This document shows, piece by piece, positions 48,681-58,793 of a stretch of 64,000 bases of DNA (the first letter of the stretch is position 1; each line of letters begins with the position of its first letter). The notes beneath the pieces were generated by a model. That model was not told where the DNA came from, did no database searches, and saw only the letters and a list, made by a program, of their open reading frames with translations. The position numbers and the translations under genes are program-made. Origin of the DNA: Mariniblastus fucicola (GTDB lineage Bacteria; Planctomycetota; Planctomycetia; Pirellulales; Pirellulaceae); the NCBI RefSeq assembly GCF_008087665.1, contig NZ_CP042912.1:6200001-6264000 (forward strand), written 5' to 3'.

Positions 48681-49391
48681 ATGGCCAAATCTCAAATCTC
48701 TTTATCAGCCCTGTTCGCGATCGCGATCATTACTCTGGTTTCTTCGGCTGCTCTCGCGGCTCCGCAAGACGACGTTTTTAAACGTCCGGGCGAAGAAACC
48801 AAAAAGAACGACACCACTGAGAGCCAGGCCTCGGAAACGGCCCAGCCCAAATCGACGGCTCCGACTTCGATAACGAAAGAGTCATCGGCGTCCATCGAAC
48901 AGCAGAGCGATGGCTGGTTCACGATCGTCGATGATGCCTCAATGGTTGAACTCCGATTCCCTGGCGATCCGTCTTACAAGGAGATCACGTTCTCACCGGT
49001 CGCGGGCCGACCCGCCGTCGTCAACCATCTGTATAACACGCTGATCAACAAGGAAATCTCCGTCGACTATTCGTGGATGGAACTCCACGAATCCCCGACC
49101 GGCAAACAGCTCAACGACGCGCTCGATGGTGCTGTTAAAGGAGCCGTTGTGAACGTGTTCGGACAGCTGGACGTGATGACGAAAATCAAGTCCGGAAAAG
49201 TCCCGGGCCGCGAGTTCAGTTTCACTTTCCCGATCCAGACTCCGGATGGAAAGACGCATATGCTGTCTGGCAAGTCACGGATTTTCATCAAGGACAATCG
49301 TCAGTTCCAGCTGAACGTGATCGTGCCTCAGGGCAAAGAAGACGATACTCTGACCAAGAAACTGTTTGAATCGTTCATGATCCGCATGTAG
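48681..49391 (+). CDS. Secreted hypothetical protein
   Basis: 236 residues, with a clear signal peptide ending ALA (about 26). The next 55 residues are Ser/Thr/Lys/Glu-rich and look disordered (KKNDTTESQASETAQ). The C-terminal 150 residues form one compact domain with FTIVDDASMVELRFPGD, GAVKGAVVNVFGQLD, and LFESFMIRM at the end. It resembles small planctomycete secreted domains, without a name I can give. Upstream, TACAAT at 48641-48646 is a plausible -10 box. It shares a 203-base divergent region with argH. Function is unknown. Confidence 0.78.
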   Translation: MAKSQISLSALFAIAIITLVSSAALAAPQDDVFKRPGEETKKNDTTESQASETAQPKSTAPTSITKESSASIEQQSDGWFTIVDDASMVELRFPGDPSYKEITFSPVAGRPAVVNHLYNTLINKEISVDYSWMELHESPTGKQLNDALDGAVKGAVVNVFGQLDVMTKIKSGKVPGREFSFTFPIQTPDGKTHMLSGKSRIFIKDNRQFQLNVIVPQGKEDDTLTKKLFESFMIRM

Positions 49392-49533
49392 CCGATTGCT
49401 CAGGGTGGCACCGGCTTTCCGCCGTTGTCCACATCCGCGACCCTTGCCAATCCCGGCAAACTCGATCCACCCGAAGTTCTCGGCTCAAAATCTGGCTCCG
49501 CCCATTGAAGAAAGGCGCTGTCTACTGGTACCC

Positions 49534-49555
49534 TTGGGAAATTTTATTTTCCCAA
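49534..49555 (+). promoter_or_regulatory. Hairpin in carB leader
   Basis: TTGGGAAA pairs with TTTCCCAA over a TTTTAT loop (8 bp), 46 bases before the carB GTG. There is no trailing T run, so it is not an ordinary terminator. It could be an mRNA stabilising or regulatory stem, or an end structure of the preceding gene. Confidence 0.4.
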
Positions 49556-49601
49556 CGAGAGAGCGAATTATCGCTGCTCAAAGCCCCACGGGACTGCTCG
49601 A

Positions 49602-52600
49602 GTGCCACGTCGCGACGATATCAAAAAGATCCTGCTAATCGGATCCGGGCCAATCATCATTGGCCAAGCCTGTGAATTTGACTATTCGGGAACCCAGGCC
49701 TGCAAAGCGCTTCGGGAAGAAGGCTATGAAGTTGTCCTGGTGAATTCCAATCCGGCCACGATCATGACCGATCCGGAAGTCGCCGATCGGACTTACATCG
49801 AACCGCTGCAATGGGAGATCATCGAAAAGATCATCGAGAAAGAGCGTCCGTGTGCGCTGCTTCCGACCCTCGGTGGACAGACTTCACTGAACCTGGCTCT
49901 TCGACTGCACGAAAACGGCGTGCTCGAAAAGTACAACGTCGAAATGATCGGTGCCAAGGCCGATGTGATCGACAAAGCAGAAAACCGCGACCGGTTCCAG
50001 AAAGCAATGCGAGCCTGTGGACTCGACATCTGCCGCGGCGAAACCGTCAAGGATGTCGAACACGCCAAACGCGTCCTCGAAGAAGTCGGCCTTCCCACCC
50101 TGATCCGTCCAAGCTTCACGATGGGAGGCAGCGGCAACGCGATCGCCTACAACCGTGACGAGTTCGAAGTTCTTGTCCGCCGTGGCATCGATCTTTCACC
50201 GACCAATGAAGTGCTGATCGAAGAATCCATCATCGGCTGGAAAGAGTACGAGATGGAAGTGATGCGTGATTTCGATGACAACGTCGTGATCATTTGCGCG
50301 ATCGAGAACCTGGACCCGATGGGGATCCACACGGGTGACTCGATTACCGTCGCGCCAGCACAGACGCTGTCGGATAAAGAGTACCAGCGGATGCGTGATG
50401 CGTCGGTCGACATCATGCGTGAGATCGGCGTCGAAACGGGCGGTTCCAACGTTCAGTTCGCTGTCGATCCAAAAACCGGGCGGATGATCGTGATCGAAAT
50501 GAACCCACGTGTCAGTCGCTCAAGTGCACTCGCGTCAAAGGCCACCGGTTTCCCGATCGCCAAGATTGCTGCCAAGCTTGCCGTTGGGTACAGCCTCTGG
50601 GAGTTGCCAAACGATATCACGCAGAAAACGAAAGCCTGTTTCGAGCCGACGATCGATTATGTCGTCACCAAAATCCCGCGTTTCACTTTCGAGAAGTTCC
50701 CCGAAGCCGATCATACGCTGACGACTCAGATGAAGAGCGTCGGCGAAACGATGGCGATCGGACGGACGTTTAAAGAGTCGTTCCAGAAAGCGCTCCGCGG
50801 TCTCGAAACGGGGCACTTTGGATTCGGCTGTGACAAGAAAGATGTCTTCGACACGGAAGACTTTCCGGATCTGGACGAAATCAAGTCGAAGCTGATGGTT
50901 CCCAACGCGGAACGTGTTTTCTACATTCGCTACGCTCTCAAACACGGCATGACGGCGGAAGAAGTTTTCGAACTGACGAACATCGACCCGTGGTTCCTGC
51001 ATCATCTTGTCGGCATCGTGGACATCGAGAACGAACTTCGCGCTTCGTCACTGAGCGAAATTGAACAGCCGTTGATGCGTCGGGCAAAGCAAGCCGGTTT
51101 TTGCGATCGCCAGATGTCGCATATTTGGGGCACCAGCGAAATCGCTGTTCGGAATCGCCGTAAAGAGCTTGGCGTTATCCCAACCTACAAATCGGTTGAT
51201 ACGTGTGCGGCCGAGTTCGAAGCCTACACGCCGTACTTCTATTCGACTTACGAACAGGAAAACGAAACGCCTCCCAAGGGCGACAAGAAACGCGTCATCG
51301 TGCTCGGCGGCGGTCCCAACCGCATCGGTCAGGGAATTGAGTTCGACTATTGCTGCTGCCACGCAAGTTTTGCGCTTCGCGAGATGGGCATCGAGTCGAT
51401 CATGGTCAACTCGAATCCGGAAACTGTCAGTACGGACTACGACACCAGCGATTTGCTGTTTTTCGAACCGCTGACGGTCGAAGACGTTCTGAACATTTGC
51501 GACGATGTACAACCTGATGGCGTGATCGTTCAGTTCGGTGGCCAGACGCCGCTGAACCTTGCGAGGGCGCTTTCGGATGCCGGCGTGCCGATCATCGGAA
51601 CCAGCGTCGATACGATCGAAGCCGCAGAGGATCGCGAAAAGTTCCAGAAACTGCTGCATGAGCTGGATCTTAAACAGCCCGCCAACGGCATGGCCAACGA
51701 CATGCCGAATGCTCGAAAAGTCGTCGCCGAAGTCGGCTATCCGGTTCTGGTCCGTCCCAGCTTTGTGCTTGGCGGTCGCGCGATGGAGATCTGTTACGAC
51801 AAAGCCCAGTTCGAGCGATTCGTGCTGGAGGCGTTCATCGTTTCTGGCGGACAGCCCGTTCTGATCGACAGCTTCCTCGAAGAGGCCATCGAAGTTGACG
51901 TCGACTGTATCGCTGACGGCGACGACGTGATTATCGCAGGGGTCATGGAACATATCGAAGAGGCCGGCGTCCACTCCGGCGATTCCGCGTGCTCGATTCC
52001 ACCGTATTCGCTGCCCGAGGAAACGATTGCAGAAATTCGCCGTGCCACGATCGCAATGGCCAGGCGACTGAACGTCGTCGGGCTGATGAACGTGCAATTT
52101 GCGGTCAAGAAAGACAAGGAATCTGGCCAGAACACGGTCTATGTTCTGGAAGTCAATCCACGCGGAAGCCGTACCGTGCCGTTCGTCGCCAAAGCCACCG
52201 GCGTTCCGGTCGCCAACATCGCGGCAAAGGTCATGGCTGGCGAAAAACTGAAGTCGCTCGGAATCACCAAGGACTTGACGCCGCACGATTACAGCGTCAA
52301 GGAAAGCGTGTTCCCGTTCCGCAAGTTCGCGGGCGTAGACATCGTGCTGGGACCGGAGATGCGCAGTACCGGGGAAGTGATGGGCGTTAGCAGTCAGTTC
52401 CCTGTCGCGTTTGCGAAATCGCAACTGGCTTCTGGTGTCGAGATTCCGGAAGGCGGAACGGTCTTCATTAGCGTCCGCGGGGTACACAAAGAACGTGTCG
52501 TCGAAGTCGCCAAAAAGCTTCGCGGGTTGGGCTACAAACTGATCGCGACACCAGGAACGGCTCAACGTCTGCAGGAATCCGGTATCGAAGCAGAGCCGAT

Positions 52601-52853
52601 CAAGAAGCTTCGGGACGGCAGTCCGAACCTGTTGGACCGGATGAAGGATGAAGAAGTGGATTTGATCCTGAATACGCCCAACGGTAAAGGCGCTCGGACC
52701 GATGAAGGAATTATCCGCGCGGCGGCCGTTCAACATGGCGTCCCATGCATCACAACGATCCAGGCCGTTGAAGTCCTTGTCGATTCACTGGTCGTGATGC
52801 AGAAAGAATCGATGTCTGTCGAGTCGCTGCAGGAACGCTACTCGAAATCGTAG
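49602..52853 (+). CDS. carB: Carbamoyl-phosphate synthase, large subunit
   Basis: 1083 residues, the normal length, starting at GTG 49602 with [18 protein letters not shown]. Two homologous halves each show the ATP-grasp P-loop-like [13 protein letters not shown] / [14 protein letters not shown] and [14 protein letters not shown] / [14 protein letters not shown]. The C-terminal MGS-like regulatory domain (residues about 930-1070) has [27 protein letters not shown] and GVPCITTIQ. With the glutaminase CarA, not in this window, it makes carbamoyl phosphate for arginine and pyrimidine synthesis. Catalytic regions look complete. The gene is followed by a good terminator. Confidence 0.97.
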   Translation: MPRRDDIKKILLIGSGPIIIGQACEFDYSGTQACKALREEGYEVVLVNSNPATIMTDPEVADRTYIEPLQWEIIEKIIEKERPCALLPTLGGQTSLNLALRLHENGVLEKYNVEMIGAKADVIDKAENRDRFQKAMRACGLDICRGETVKDVEHAKRVLEEVGLPTLIRPSFTMGGSGNAIAYNRDEFEVLVRRGIDLSPTNEVLIEESIIGWKEYEMEVMRDFDDNVVIICAIENLDPMGIHTGDSITVAPAQTLSDKEYQRMRDASVDIMREIGVETGGSNVQFAVDPKTGRMIVIEMNPRVSRSSALASKATGFPIAKIAAKLAVGYSLWELPNDITQKTKACFEPTIDYVVTKIPRFTFEKFPEADHTLTTQMKSVGETMAIGRTFKESFQKALRGLETGHFGFGCDKKDVFDTEDFPDLDEIKSKLMVPNAERVFYIRYALKHGMTAEEVFELTNIDPWFLHHLVGIVDIENELRASSLSEIEQPLMRRAKQAGFCDRQMSHIWGTSEIAVRNRRKELGVIPTYKSVDTCAAEFEAYTPYFYSTYEQENETPPKGDKKRVIVLGGGPNRIGQGIEFDYCCCHASFALREMGIESIMVNSNPETVSTDYDTSDLLFFEPLTVEDVLNICDDVQPDGVIVQFGGQTPLNLARALSDAGVPIIGTSVDTIEAAEDREKFQKLLHELDLKQPANGMANDMPNARKVVAEVGYPVLVRPSFVLGGRAMEICYDKAQFERFVLEAFIVSGGQPVLIDSFLEEAIEVDVDCIADGDDVIIAGVMEHIEEAGVHSGDSACSIPPYSLPEETIAEIRRATIAMARRLNVVGLMNVQFAVKKDKESGQNTVYVLEVNPRGSRTVPFVAKATGVPVANIAAKVMAGEKLKSLGITKDLTPHDYSVKESVFPFRKFAGVDIVLGPEMRSTGEVMGVSSQFPVAFAKSQLASGVEIPEGGTVFISVRGVHKERVVEVAKKLRGLGYKLIATPGTAQRLQESGIEAEPIKKLRDGSPNLLDRMKDEEVDLILNTPNGKGARTDEGIIRAAAVQHGVPCITTIQAVEVLVDSLVVMQKESMSVESLQERYSKS

Positions 52854-52904
52854 AGCAACTCCCAATCGGATATCCACGATTTCAAGCCAGGAATTCCTGA
52901 CACG

Positions 52905-52942
52905 AAAAAAGCCGACCTGTTCCCAGGTCGGCTTTCGTCTTT
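52905..52942 (+). terminator. Rho-independent terminator after carB
   Basis: AAAGCCGACCTG and CAGGTCGGCTTT form a 12-bp stem around TTCC, followed by CGTCTTTC. The stem begins 54 bases after the carB stop and lies between carB and a convergent secreted-protein gene. Its T-rich tail is moderate. Confidence 0.85.
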
Positions 52943-52960
52943 CAATATCGCAATTGCGTT

Positions 52961-54082
52961 CTACTGAGTTGCGTAGTAGGCGTGCAGCCAGGCAAGCCGA
53001 TAGGCCAGCGTCGCGACGACTTCGTTGTCAAAGTCTTCATCAATGATGCTGCCCAGTTCGGCATAGTCTTCTGCACGATCAATGAAGCACTGGCTTCCGC
53101 CGTTTTCGATGGCATAGGCGATTTCGTGATCGACAATGCACTCAAGAACTGCGACCAGTTCGTCGATCAGAAGATCTGCTTCGGGAGTATCAACCCATTC
53201 GAGATAGCACACTGCGTAGGCCGCTCCGATGAACATCGATCCACCGTATCGCGACAGACGATTTCCGCTCGGTTGCTCCCAAAAGCAGTCGTTCTGCATC
53301 CAGTTAACGCAATCAAGTGATCCCTGTGCATAGTATGCTTCGCAATCGGTAAGCGTAGCAACGTACGATTCAAGACTCGCTTCCACGAGCGCCAATTGAT
53401 CAAAGCAACTCACCGGGGATGGGTCACAGCCATCACCGAAGGAAAGCTGGCCGTCCCCGACGATGCCCGTCGGCGACACTGTTCCCGTCGCCGATCTTTC
53501 GATGGCAAACTCAAAACGCGTTACGTTGAGTCCCTCAGTGTTTTGCCAACCAAACGTGGAGGGGACGGCTGCCCCTGCAGCATCGGTTGCGTTGGGCAAT
53601 GGAATCGAGGCGACAAGTGTCTCACCATCGTATGCGTTGAAGGAAACAGTTGCGTCACTTTCTGTAGACAGGTATTTGAAACAGATACCTTCCAACGGTC
53701 CCAACGCGGTCGTATTCGGCGTGAAGACGGCGGGCCGTCCGTCGCCTGCGTCATCGAAAAAGGTGCCGGCAGAAAACGGAGAAGTTTCCGAACGAAAAAC
53801 GGAAACGGCAGCAGGGTCGTTACCGTCCTGGGAAACCTCTCCCCAAACGAGGGACTGAGGGGAGGGAACCGGGCCAAAAAAGTTGGCAGAAATCTGATTG
53901 CCGTCGAAATCTACGAACGATTCGAAGTCATCATCGAGAACGCTACCGCAGACAGCAGCGGCCCATGCATCGCAGTCTGTAAAGGTTTCGCCTTGGGCAA
54001 AAATTAATGCCGGGGCAGCGGCGAAAACAGCCATGGCGGTTGCTGCAACCCGAAATGGATTGAGGAAGGTGTGTAAACTCAC
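52961..54082 (-). CDS. Secreted Cys-rich hypothetical protein
   Basis: 373 residues from GTG 54080-54082, with AGGAG seven bases upstream. The signal peptide ends IFA before Gln30. The mature part has about a dozen Cys (FTDCDAWAAAVCGS, GICFKY, GDGCDPSPVSCFDQ, DCEAYYAQGSLDCVN, DCFWEQ, VCYLEW, LECIVD, SQCFIDR), suggesting several disulfide bonds in the periplasm or outside. The N-terminal half is beta-rich with an FESFVDFDGNQISANFFG segment. The C-terminal half is helical (ADLLIDELVAVLECIVDHE, in parts). No known family is recognised. Confidence 0.8.
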   Translation of the reverse strand: MSLHTFLNPFRVAATAMAVFAAAPALIFAQGETFTDCDAWAAAVCGSVLDDDFESFVDFDGNQISANFFGPVPSPQSLVWGEVSQDGNDPAAVSVFRSETSPFSAGTFFDDAGDGRPAVFTPNTTALGPLEGICFKYLSTESDATVSFNAYDGETLVASIPLPNATDAAGAAVPSTFGWQNTEGLNVTRFEFAIERSATGTVSPTGIVGDGQLSFGDGCDPSPVSCFDQLALVEASLESYVATLTDCEAYYAQGSLDCVNWMQNDCFWEQPSGNRLSRYGGSMFIGAAYAVCYLEWVDTPEADLLIDELVAVLECIVDHEIAYAIENGGSQCFIDRAEDYAELGSIIDEDFDNEVVATLAYRLAWLHAYYATQ

Positions 54083-54336
54083 GTCGCATCTCCTGGATCT
54101 TAATAAGAAGGATGGATATCGATGTGAATTCTCATTCGCAAAAAACGCGAATCAAGATACGTTTGGCGTGGAAAACGCCCTGGCAGAATGTCCGACGGTC
54201 ATTTTGGCCTTAATTCCCTGCAGAATTCGGGTTTCATGGCAAAAAAGTAAATCGCGAAAAAATTCCGGATTCTTCGCACGACGTTCCAAAAACGGCACGA
54301 AAATGGATTTAGAAAGCGTGACCAATATCGATCTGA

Positions 54337-55410
54337 CTATTGGCTCACCCGGACCAATGAAAAGTTTCGCACTGTTATTTTCGCCGCTTGCGCGCCAATC
54401 ACAAAGCCAATGCGATTCTTGTTCCTGACAACATCGGATGCCCAAAAAGTGAACTCATACGTTTCAAATTTGTTCGCCGGGTAAATCTCTTTATAGAATC
54501 CGATGCTGTGCCAGTCGTCTTCGTTAATTGATGCCTGGACACCGACCATGGCATCATCATTGTCAGCCTTGATTTCGAAGCTGACCTTGTATTCCGCACC
54601 GTCTTCCAGATCCAGGCCCGTCTGGTAAGTCTGCACGTGCCAGTTTGCACCCCCCGCGTGAGTTACGTCGAATACAATCGATTCCCCATCGGCACTGATG
54701 GATCCTTTGCCTTTTTCAAACTGCTCGAAAGTCCATGCGTCCACTTCGTTTGTCGGCTTGAGCAGATTTTCCGAAGATCGCTTGATGCGAATGTTGCGAT
54801 ACTCCATTTTGCCTCGGTCGCCTTCGACTCCAATCGGGCCTTCGGCGGGAACTTTGAATTTCTCCTCGAGGACTTCTCCATTGCAAGTGCAACGGGCTGT
54901 TTCGCCACTGACAACGACGATCAATTCGTTCCAGTCATTGGGCTTAAACTTCTTGAGATCCTTGTACGGTCCGGTGTTGGGATAGTCCCGACATTGAAGC
55001 TGGTGACCGCGGATGAAGACGCCGCTGTCCGCGTTGTTGGCGGCCCGAAACTCCAGACGCAGCTCAAAATCGCCTTTGACGACCGCGTCCGAGTACAACA
55101 TCTGGACTTTGCGACTTTCAGGCGGAACGGTTACGACCAGAATACTGTCCTGGGCAACGAAACGACCGTCGTCGGACTTCAACTTGCCATCAAAGTTGAC
55201 TTTCGTTTCAACGATCGGCCAGGCCGGCGCGTTCGGATCGGCCTTCTTCCAGCCGGCGCGACCTTTCTTTTGAGCTTCCGTAGTTGGCAGGTAGCTCCAC
55301 CCTGTCAGATCCTTGCCATTGAAGAGGCTTTCGTAGCCGTCAGTTTGCGCGGAAGCACAAGCCGTTGAAAACAGCGTCAGAAATACGAACGCCAGTCGAA
55401 GTAATTTCAC
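54337..55410 (-). CDS. DUF1080 (LamG-like) secreted protein with extra C-terminal domain
   Basis: 357 residues. The signal region MKLLRLAFVFLTLFSTACASAQ could be cut at 21/22 (ASA-Q), though TAC might serve as a weak lipobox. The DUF1080/3-keto-disaccharide hydrolase domain (about 25-210) has SLFNGKDLTGWSY, KGDFELRLEFRAANNADSGVFIRG (in parts), NDWNELIVVVSG and GPIGVEGDRGKMEYRNIRIK (in parts). A second beta domain (about 220-357) resembles a carbohydrate-binding module: WTFEQFEKGKGSISADG, then NWHVQTYQTGLDLEDG. It is an exported putative sugar hydrolase or carbohydrate-binding protein of a family expanded in planctomycetes. Catalytic role and substrate are open. Confidence 0.85.
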   Translation of the reverse strand: MKLLRLAFVFLTLFSTACASAQTDGYESLFNGKDLTGWSYLPTTEAQKKGRAGWKKADPNAPAWPIVETKVNFDGKLKSDDGRFVAQDSILVVTVPPESRKVQMLYSDAVVKGDFELRLEFRAANNADSGVFIRGHQLQCRDYPNTGPYKDLKKFKPNDWNELIVVVSGETARCTCNGEVLEEKFKVPAEGPIGVEGDRGKMEYRNIRIKRSSENLLKPTNEVDAWTFEQFEKGKGSISADGESIVFDVTHAGGANWHVQTYQTGLDLEDGAEYKVSFEIKADNDDAMVGVQASINEDDWHSIGFYKEIYPANKFETYEFTFWASDVVRNKNRIGFVIGAQAAKITVRNFSLVRVSQ

Positions 55411-55578
55411 GTGTCATCCCAATTTAAAGTTCTATCCCGGAGTCATCTTAAATCGTGAGAATTCATTTTGCAAAACGACACTATGCGCGTACGGCATGAC
55501 AAACCGTGAAGTCTGTGAATGACGAACCGAACGGGAAACGCTGGCTTTTGCCGGTCGAACTGGCAGCCGAAAGATCGT

Positions 55579-56940
55579 TTAGCCCAAACCAACCAGCTGT
55601 TCGCCGACATTGTCGATGGCTTCAAGAGCGATTTCCATGTACTCCGGGCTGTCCTCGCGAAGCAACTCTTCGACATGAGTTTTCGGATCGTCCAACCACT
55701 TGGTGAACGCCGCTGCAAACAGGTTCACAAACTCATAGTCGCAAACTTGCAGGCTGCGCACGAAACTGCGATTGATCGCCGGGATCAAGTGATCAGAGAC
55801 CGAACCGAGCGACGACAGCGCCGACAACCCCGCGTAGATCACGTGCTTCATTTTGCTACCGAGCATTTCGCCAGCTGTTTGCAAAGTGCGATCATCCAAC
55901 TGCCCCAGCCGCGTTAATGCACACATGGCTTTTGCCCGGACGACGTGGTCACGATGTTGAGTAAGAAACCGTAGCTCTTCGACGACTGTCTCGCCAACGT
56001 CGACAACCTGCTCGGACGCAGAAATCGCGTTGAGCAATACAGGTTCACTGTCCGATCGCAATTTGTTCGCCAGCGCGGCTTGCGTTTCGGCTATCGCCGT
56101 ATCATCGTTTTGCAGGTGACGCACGGCAATGATTTGCGTGGAAAGCGACTTGCTATCCGTCATCTCCAACCACTTGCCTTGCGGCTGATCCAATAGCTTC
56201 GCGCTGGTCTTCGGCTGAAAGAATGAATCGCCTGTTTTGTTCAGGAACTTGAGCGACTTGAGCATCGTTCGCTTGAGTTCAGGCTCCAGGCCTTCCGACC
56301 AAAGCGGCGTTTTTTCGTCGCGAGTCCAGGCAACGATCGCGTTGGCATAGACGACGCCTTGCGAGTCAAGAAACGGTCGCGGGATCATTCGCCATTGAGT
56401 CGTGTCCCAGAAACTCGGACTCTGGGAAACGAAATCGAGGTTGCTTTGCAGCACACCCAACCCGGTCGCGATCACCGCCAGATCGACGAACTCGGGAAAG
56501 TGAGCGTAGGCGTATTTGTGGGCGTGCAAGAGATCGCTGACAACACCATGGACCAACGCTGCGATAGCGAGATCCGGTTCGGATCGAAGATCGCTCTTGA
56601 GCGTGATCACCCGTTCGCTGTCGTTCTTGAATTCATACTCGTTCGGCAGACCGCCGAGACCTTCGCAGGTGCCGCCGCCTCAGCCACCGCCGCCGCATTT
56701 TTCCTGCGGCTCGATCGCGACACGGACCTGCAAACCACCCACGCTGTGCGAGAGATGTTTTCCGGCGAACGCAACGATCTCCTCTGGCGTTTTGCCTTGC
56801 AGGTCACGCAGCTGATCGGATCGAAGAACCGGCAATCGCATTCGTTCGAAGCCAATCGATTCGGCGATCTCCTGAAGATGAAACTCGAGCCGTGCTTTCT
56901 CGTGGTCGCCGAGATTGGGTTTGGGTTTGAAGAAGACCAT
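55579..56940 (-). CDS. HEAT-like protein with in-frame TGA; candidate selenoprotein
   Basis: The ATG is at 56938-56940 with GGAAAG four bases upstream. The frame is open for 86 codons, meets TGA at 56680-56682, and stays open for 366 codons to 55579. If the TGA encodes selenocysteine, the protein has 453 residues with Sec87 in K-C-GGGG-U-GGG-T-C. The N-terminal 86 residues (helical, then QVRVAIEPQEKC) are not a family I recognise. After residue 110 helical repeats with ELRFLTQHRDHVVRAKAMCALTRLG (in parts) look HEAT-like. A Cys-to-Sec swap between two flanking Cys is typical of redox selenoproteins. Ancestral TGC, TGG or GGA changed to TGA, or a sequence error, is the alternative. It has no signal peptide, and its role is unknown. 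Confidence 0.65.
56638..56682 (-). promoter_or_regulatory. Candidate bacterial SECIS element
   Basis: Reading the minus strand from the TGA (56682-56680), 27 bases follow. Then comes the loop GGUCU (56652-56648), closed by the perfect 5-bp stem UCGGC/GCCGA (56657-56653 with 56647-56643). A short CU/AG pairing may extend it across a two-base bulge. Bacterial SECIS elements in published surveys place the apical loop about 16-37 bases after UGA, with a G in the first loop positions. The E. coli fdhF loop AGGUCU is similar. This is a sequence match and not proof. A competing ACCU-GCGA-AGGU hairpin lies upstream. Confidence 0.5.
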
Positions 56941-57213
56941 GTAACTTTCCGAATTGGTGTGAACCGAAGAGGCTTCAAAACTGAACAAAATTCAGGACAA
57001 AAGCGACGTCAACTTAGCTGAAACGTGATCAAAACGCAGCGCGAATCCTGACTGTAGATTCGTCATTCGATTTGGCGTATTACCCGGCCTATCGGACCGG
57101 CAGCGTGGATTTCAACAGAAAACCATGAATTCTTTGTCCCCAAACGCGTCGTTTATGACAGTAGTGGTGTTCAACAATCGAGTTTCCGAATTCGTTTCCC
57201 CAGGGCGTCGTTC

Positions 57214-57759
57214 GTGGATCAGAAGGCACACAAAGCATTTGAAATTTTGGCTCGCGAGAATTCGCGAATGCTGTTGGTTTATCTGCGAAGTCTCGTTCGC
57301 GACGAATCGGCGGTGGACGACCTGTTCCAGGAAGCCATGGTTGTCGCCTGGAAACGGCTCGACGAATGTGACCTCGATAGGCCATTCGGTCCGTGGCTCA
57401 GAGGTATTGCGTCGCGACTGGTGCTGGCGCACTATCGAAAGCAAAAGTCTTTACCCGTCGTCGTGCAAGAAGCCGTACTCAATGTCGTTGATCGACATTT
57501 CAGGAACATCAATCTGTTGGCAGGCGATACATGGGACGACAAGGTGGCGGCGTTGCGTGAGTGCATTGATGCGTTGCCCGAAAAGCACAAAGTCACGATC
57601 AGAGGAAAGTATTTTGAAGGCCTGTCGGTAGCTGGCGTCGCGGAACGGTTCGATGTGACGATCGAAGCTTGCAAGAAGCGTATGCAGCGAGGTCGTACGA
57701 TGCTGGCAGCGTGCCTGAAATCGAAAGGCGTGCTTTCAGCATCGGAGGCAGAACTGTGA
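57214..57759 (+). CDS. ECF-type RNA polymerase sigma factor
   Basis: 181 residues from GTG 57214. Region 2 (about 18-85) has LLVYLRSLVRDESAVDDLFQEAM (in parts), then WLRGIASRLVLAHYRK. Region 4 (about 120-170) has LPEKHKVTIRGKYFEGLSVAGVA and EACKKRMQRGRTML, the helix-turn-helix (shown in parts). It belongs to the planctomycete-rich ECF group typically found with a one-pass anti-sigma gene, and that gene starts inside its stop codon. The target regulon is unknown; the following genes are the obvious candidates. A weak AGGGCG lies about ten bases upstream of the GTG. Confidence 0.9.
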   Translation: MDQKAHKAFEILARENSRMLLVYLRSLVRDESAVDDLFQEAMVVAWKRLDECDLDRPFGPWLRGIASRLVLAHYRKQKSLPVVVQEAVLNVVDRHFRNINLLAGDTWDDKVAALRECIDALPEKHKVTIRGKYFEGLSVAGVAERFDVTIEACKKRMQRGRTMLAACLKSKGVLSASEAEL

Positions 57760-58793
57760 GCGATCCGGCAAACAATCGGGTTAATGACCTGCTTTCCGCC
57801 TGGCACGACGGCCCGGCAAACGCCACGGAGTTTGGCGACAAACGGCTGCTTGATGAAGCAAGCCAATCCGTTGCTGATTCGCTGTTGGTCCATGGTCTAC
57901 TGATGGATGCCGGCCGACGAGAAGCCGACCGTGCTGAAGATCGCGTTGGTTCTGTGATGAGCCACATCGATTCCGGGTTCGCCAGTGAGGCTTCTCATCC
58001 GATCCTTGCCAACACTCGACAGCCACGACGTCGCCAGTTTGCGATCCTGACATGGTCCGTGGCGATCGCGACCGTGGTGATGCTGATGTTTGTCTTTTCC
58101 AGCCCCGACCAGAGCGTTTCATCTGCGATGGAGTCGCTTGAGAAAATCGTCGAAGCCGCCTCCAAGAAAATCGACCGGACGTACTCGGTTCGCCTGGTCG
58201 AGGAATACGCCCGTGGTCAACGACCTGGCAACCTTCCTGCGGATCTCCGATCCCGAAAAGCGAAAGACCAGATCGACGGGGCGACGCTATACGTTCGCGG
58301 CGCCAATCAATACGTGATGACGACCATGTTGGATTCAGGAGAAAAGCGAACCATCGGTTGCGACGGATCGCAGAGTTGGGCGATGCGAGAAAACGGCCCA
58401 GTTCATGTCAGCTCTGACATCGAACGGTTTCGAGGCGGATTGCCTGGAGGGCAGCAGGACATACCGTTCCTGAACCTTCAGAATCATCTGTCGCAATTGC
58501 AAACTGGCTATGAAATTGAAATGGGTAAGCAACAGGAAACCGTAGCCGGCGTCGTCCTTTCCCAACTGATTGGAGCCCGTAAGTCTCGTGACGTTCGCGG
58601 CCCCAAGCAGATTGAAATCTGGTTCGACTCAAGCACTGGAACCGTGCATCAAATGTTGCTTGACGGACTTCCGCGAGGCCGCGGTGGCCCCAAGAGCGTC
58701 ATGCTGGAACTGACAGACCTGTCCCGGCTGCCCGATGGCTTCTTTTCTCATACTTCCCATCATGAACCCGGTCGGAGAATCAAGAGTGACTAG
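57756..58793 (+). CDS. Anti-sigma-like one-pass membrane protein
   Basis: 345 residues from GTG 57756, overlapping the sigma stop as GTGA. A longer frame to 57669 runs inside the sigma gene. Residues 1-90 are cytoplasmic and acidic, with a helical region LLSAWHDGPANATEF then SQSVADSLLVHGLLM that fits a sigma-binding domain. A membrane helix is at about 94-113. The exported half (about 120-345) is beta-rich with ATLYVRGANQYVMTTML, GSQSWAMRENGPVHV and ENEMGKQQETVAG-like features, and may sense a ligand. No zinc motif is visible. Likely role: holding the ECF factor at the membrane until a signal arrives. Confidence 0.78.
   Translation: MSDPANNRVNDLLSAWHDGPANATEFGDKRLLDEASQSVADSLLVHGLLMDAGRREADRAEDRVGSVMSHIDSGFASEASHPILANTRQPRRRQFAILTWSVAIATVVMLMFVFSSPDQSVSSAMESLEKIVEAASKKIDRTYSVRLVEEYARGQRPGNLPADLRSRKAKDQIDGATLYVRGANQYVMTTMLDSGEKRTIGCDGSQSWAMRENGPVHVSSDIERFRGGLPGGQQDIPFLNLQNHLSQLQTGYEIEMGKQQETVAGVVLSQLIGARKSRDVRGPKQIEIWFDSSTGTVHQMLLDGLPRGRGGPKSVMLELTDLSRLPDGFFSHTSHHEPGRRIKSD

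Noticed and set aside
51048-52736. 562-codon minus-strand frame
   Set aside because: It is antisense to carB. The carB frame has all expected domains, and this frame has antisense-type composition.
56661-56673. ACCU-GCGA-AGGU tetraloop hairpin as the SECIS
   Set aside because: It has only 4 bp and lies 10-21 bases after the TGA; the GGUCU stem is longer and better placed. It may compete but does not define the element.
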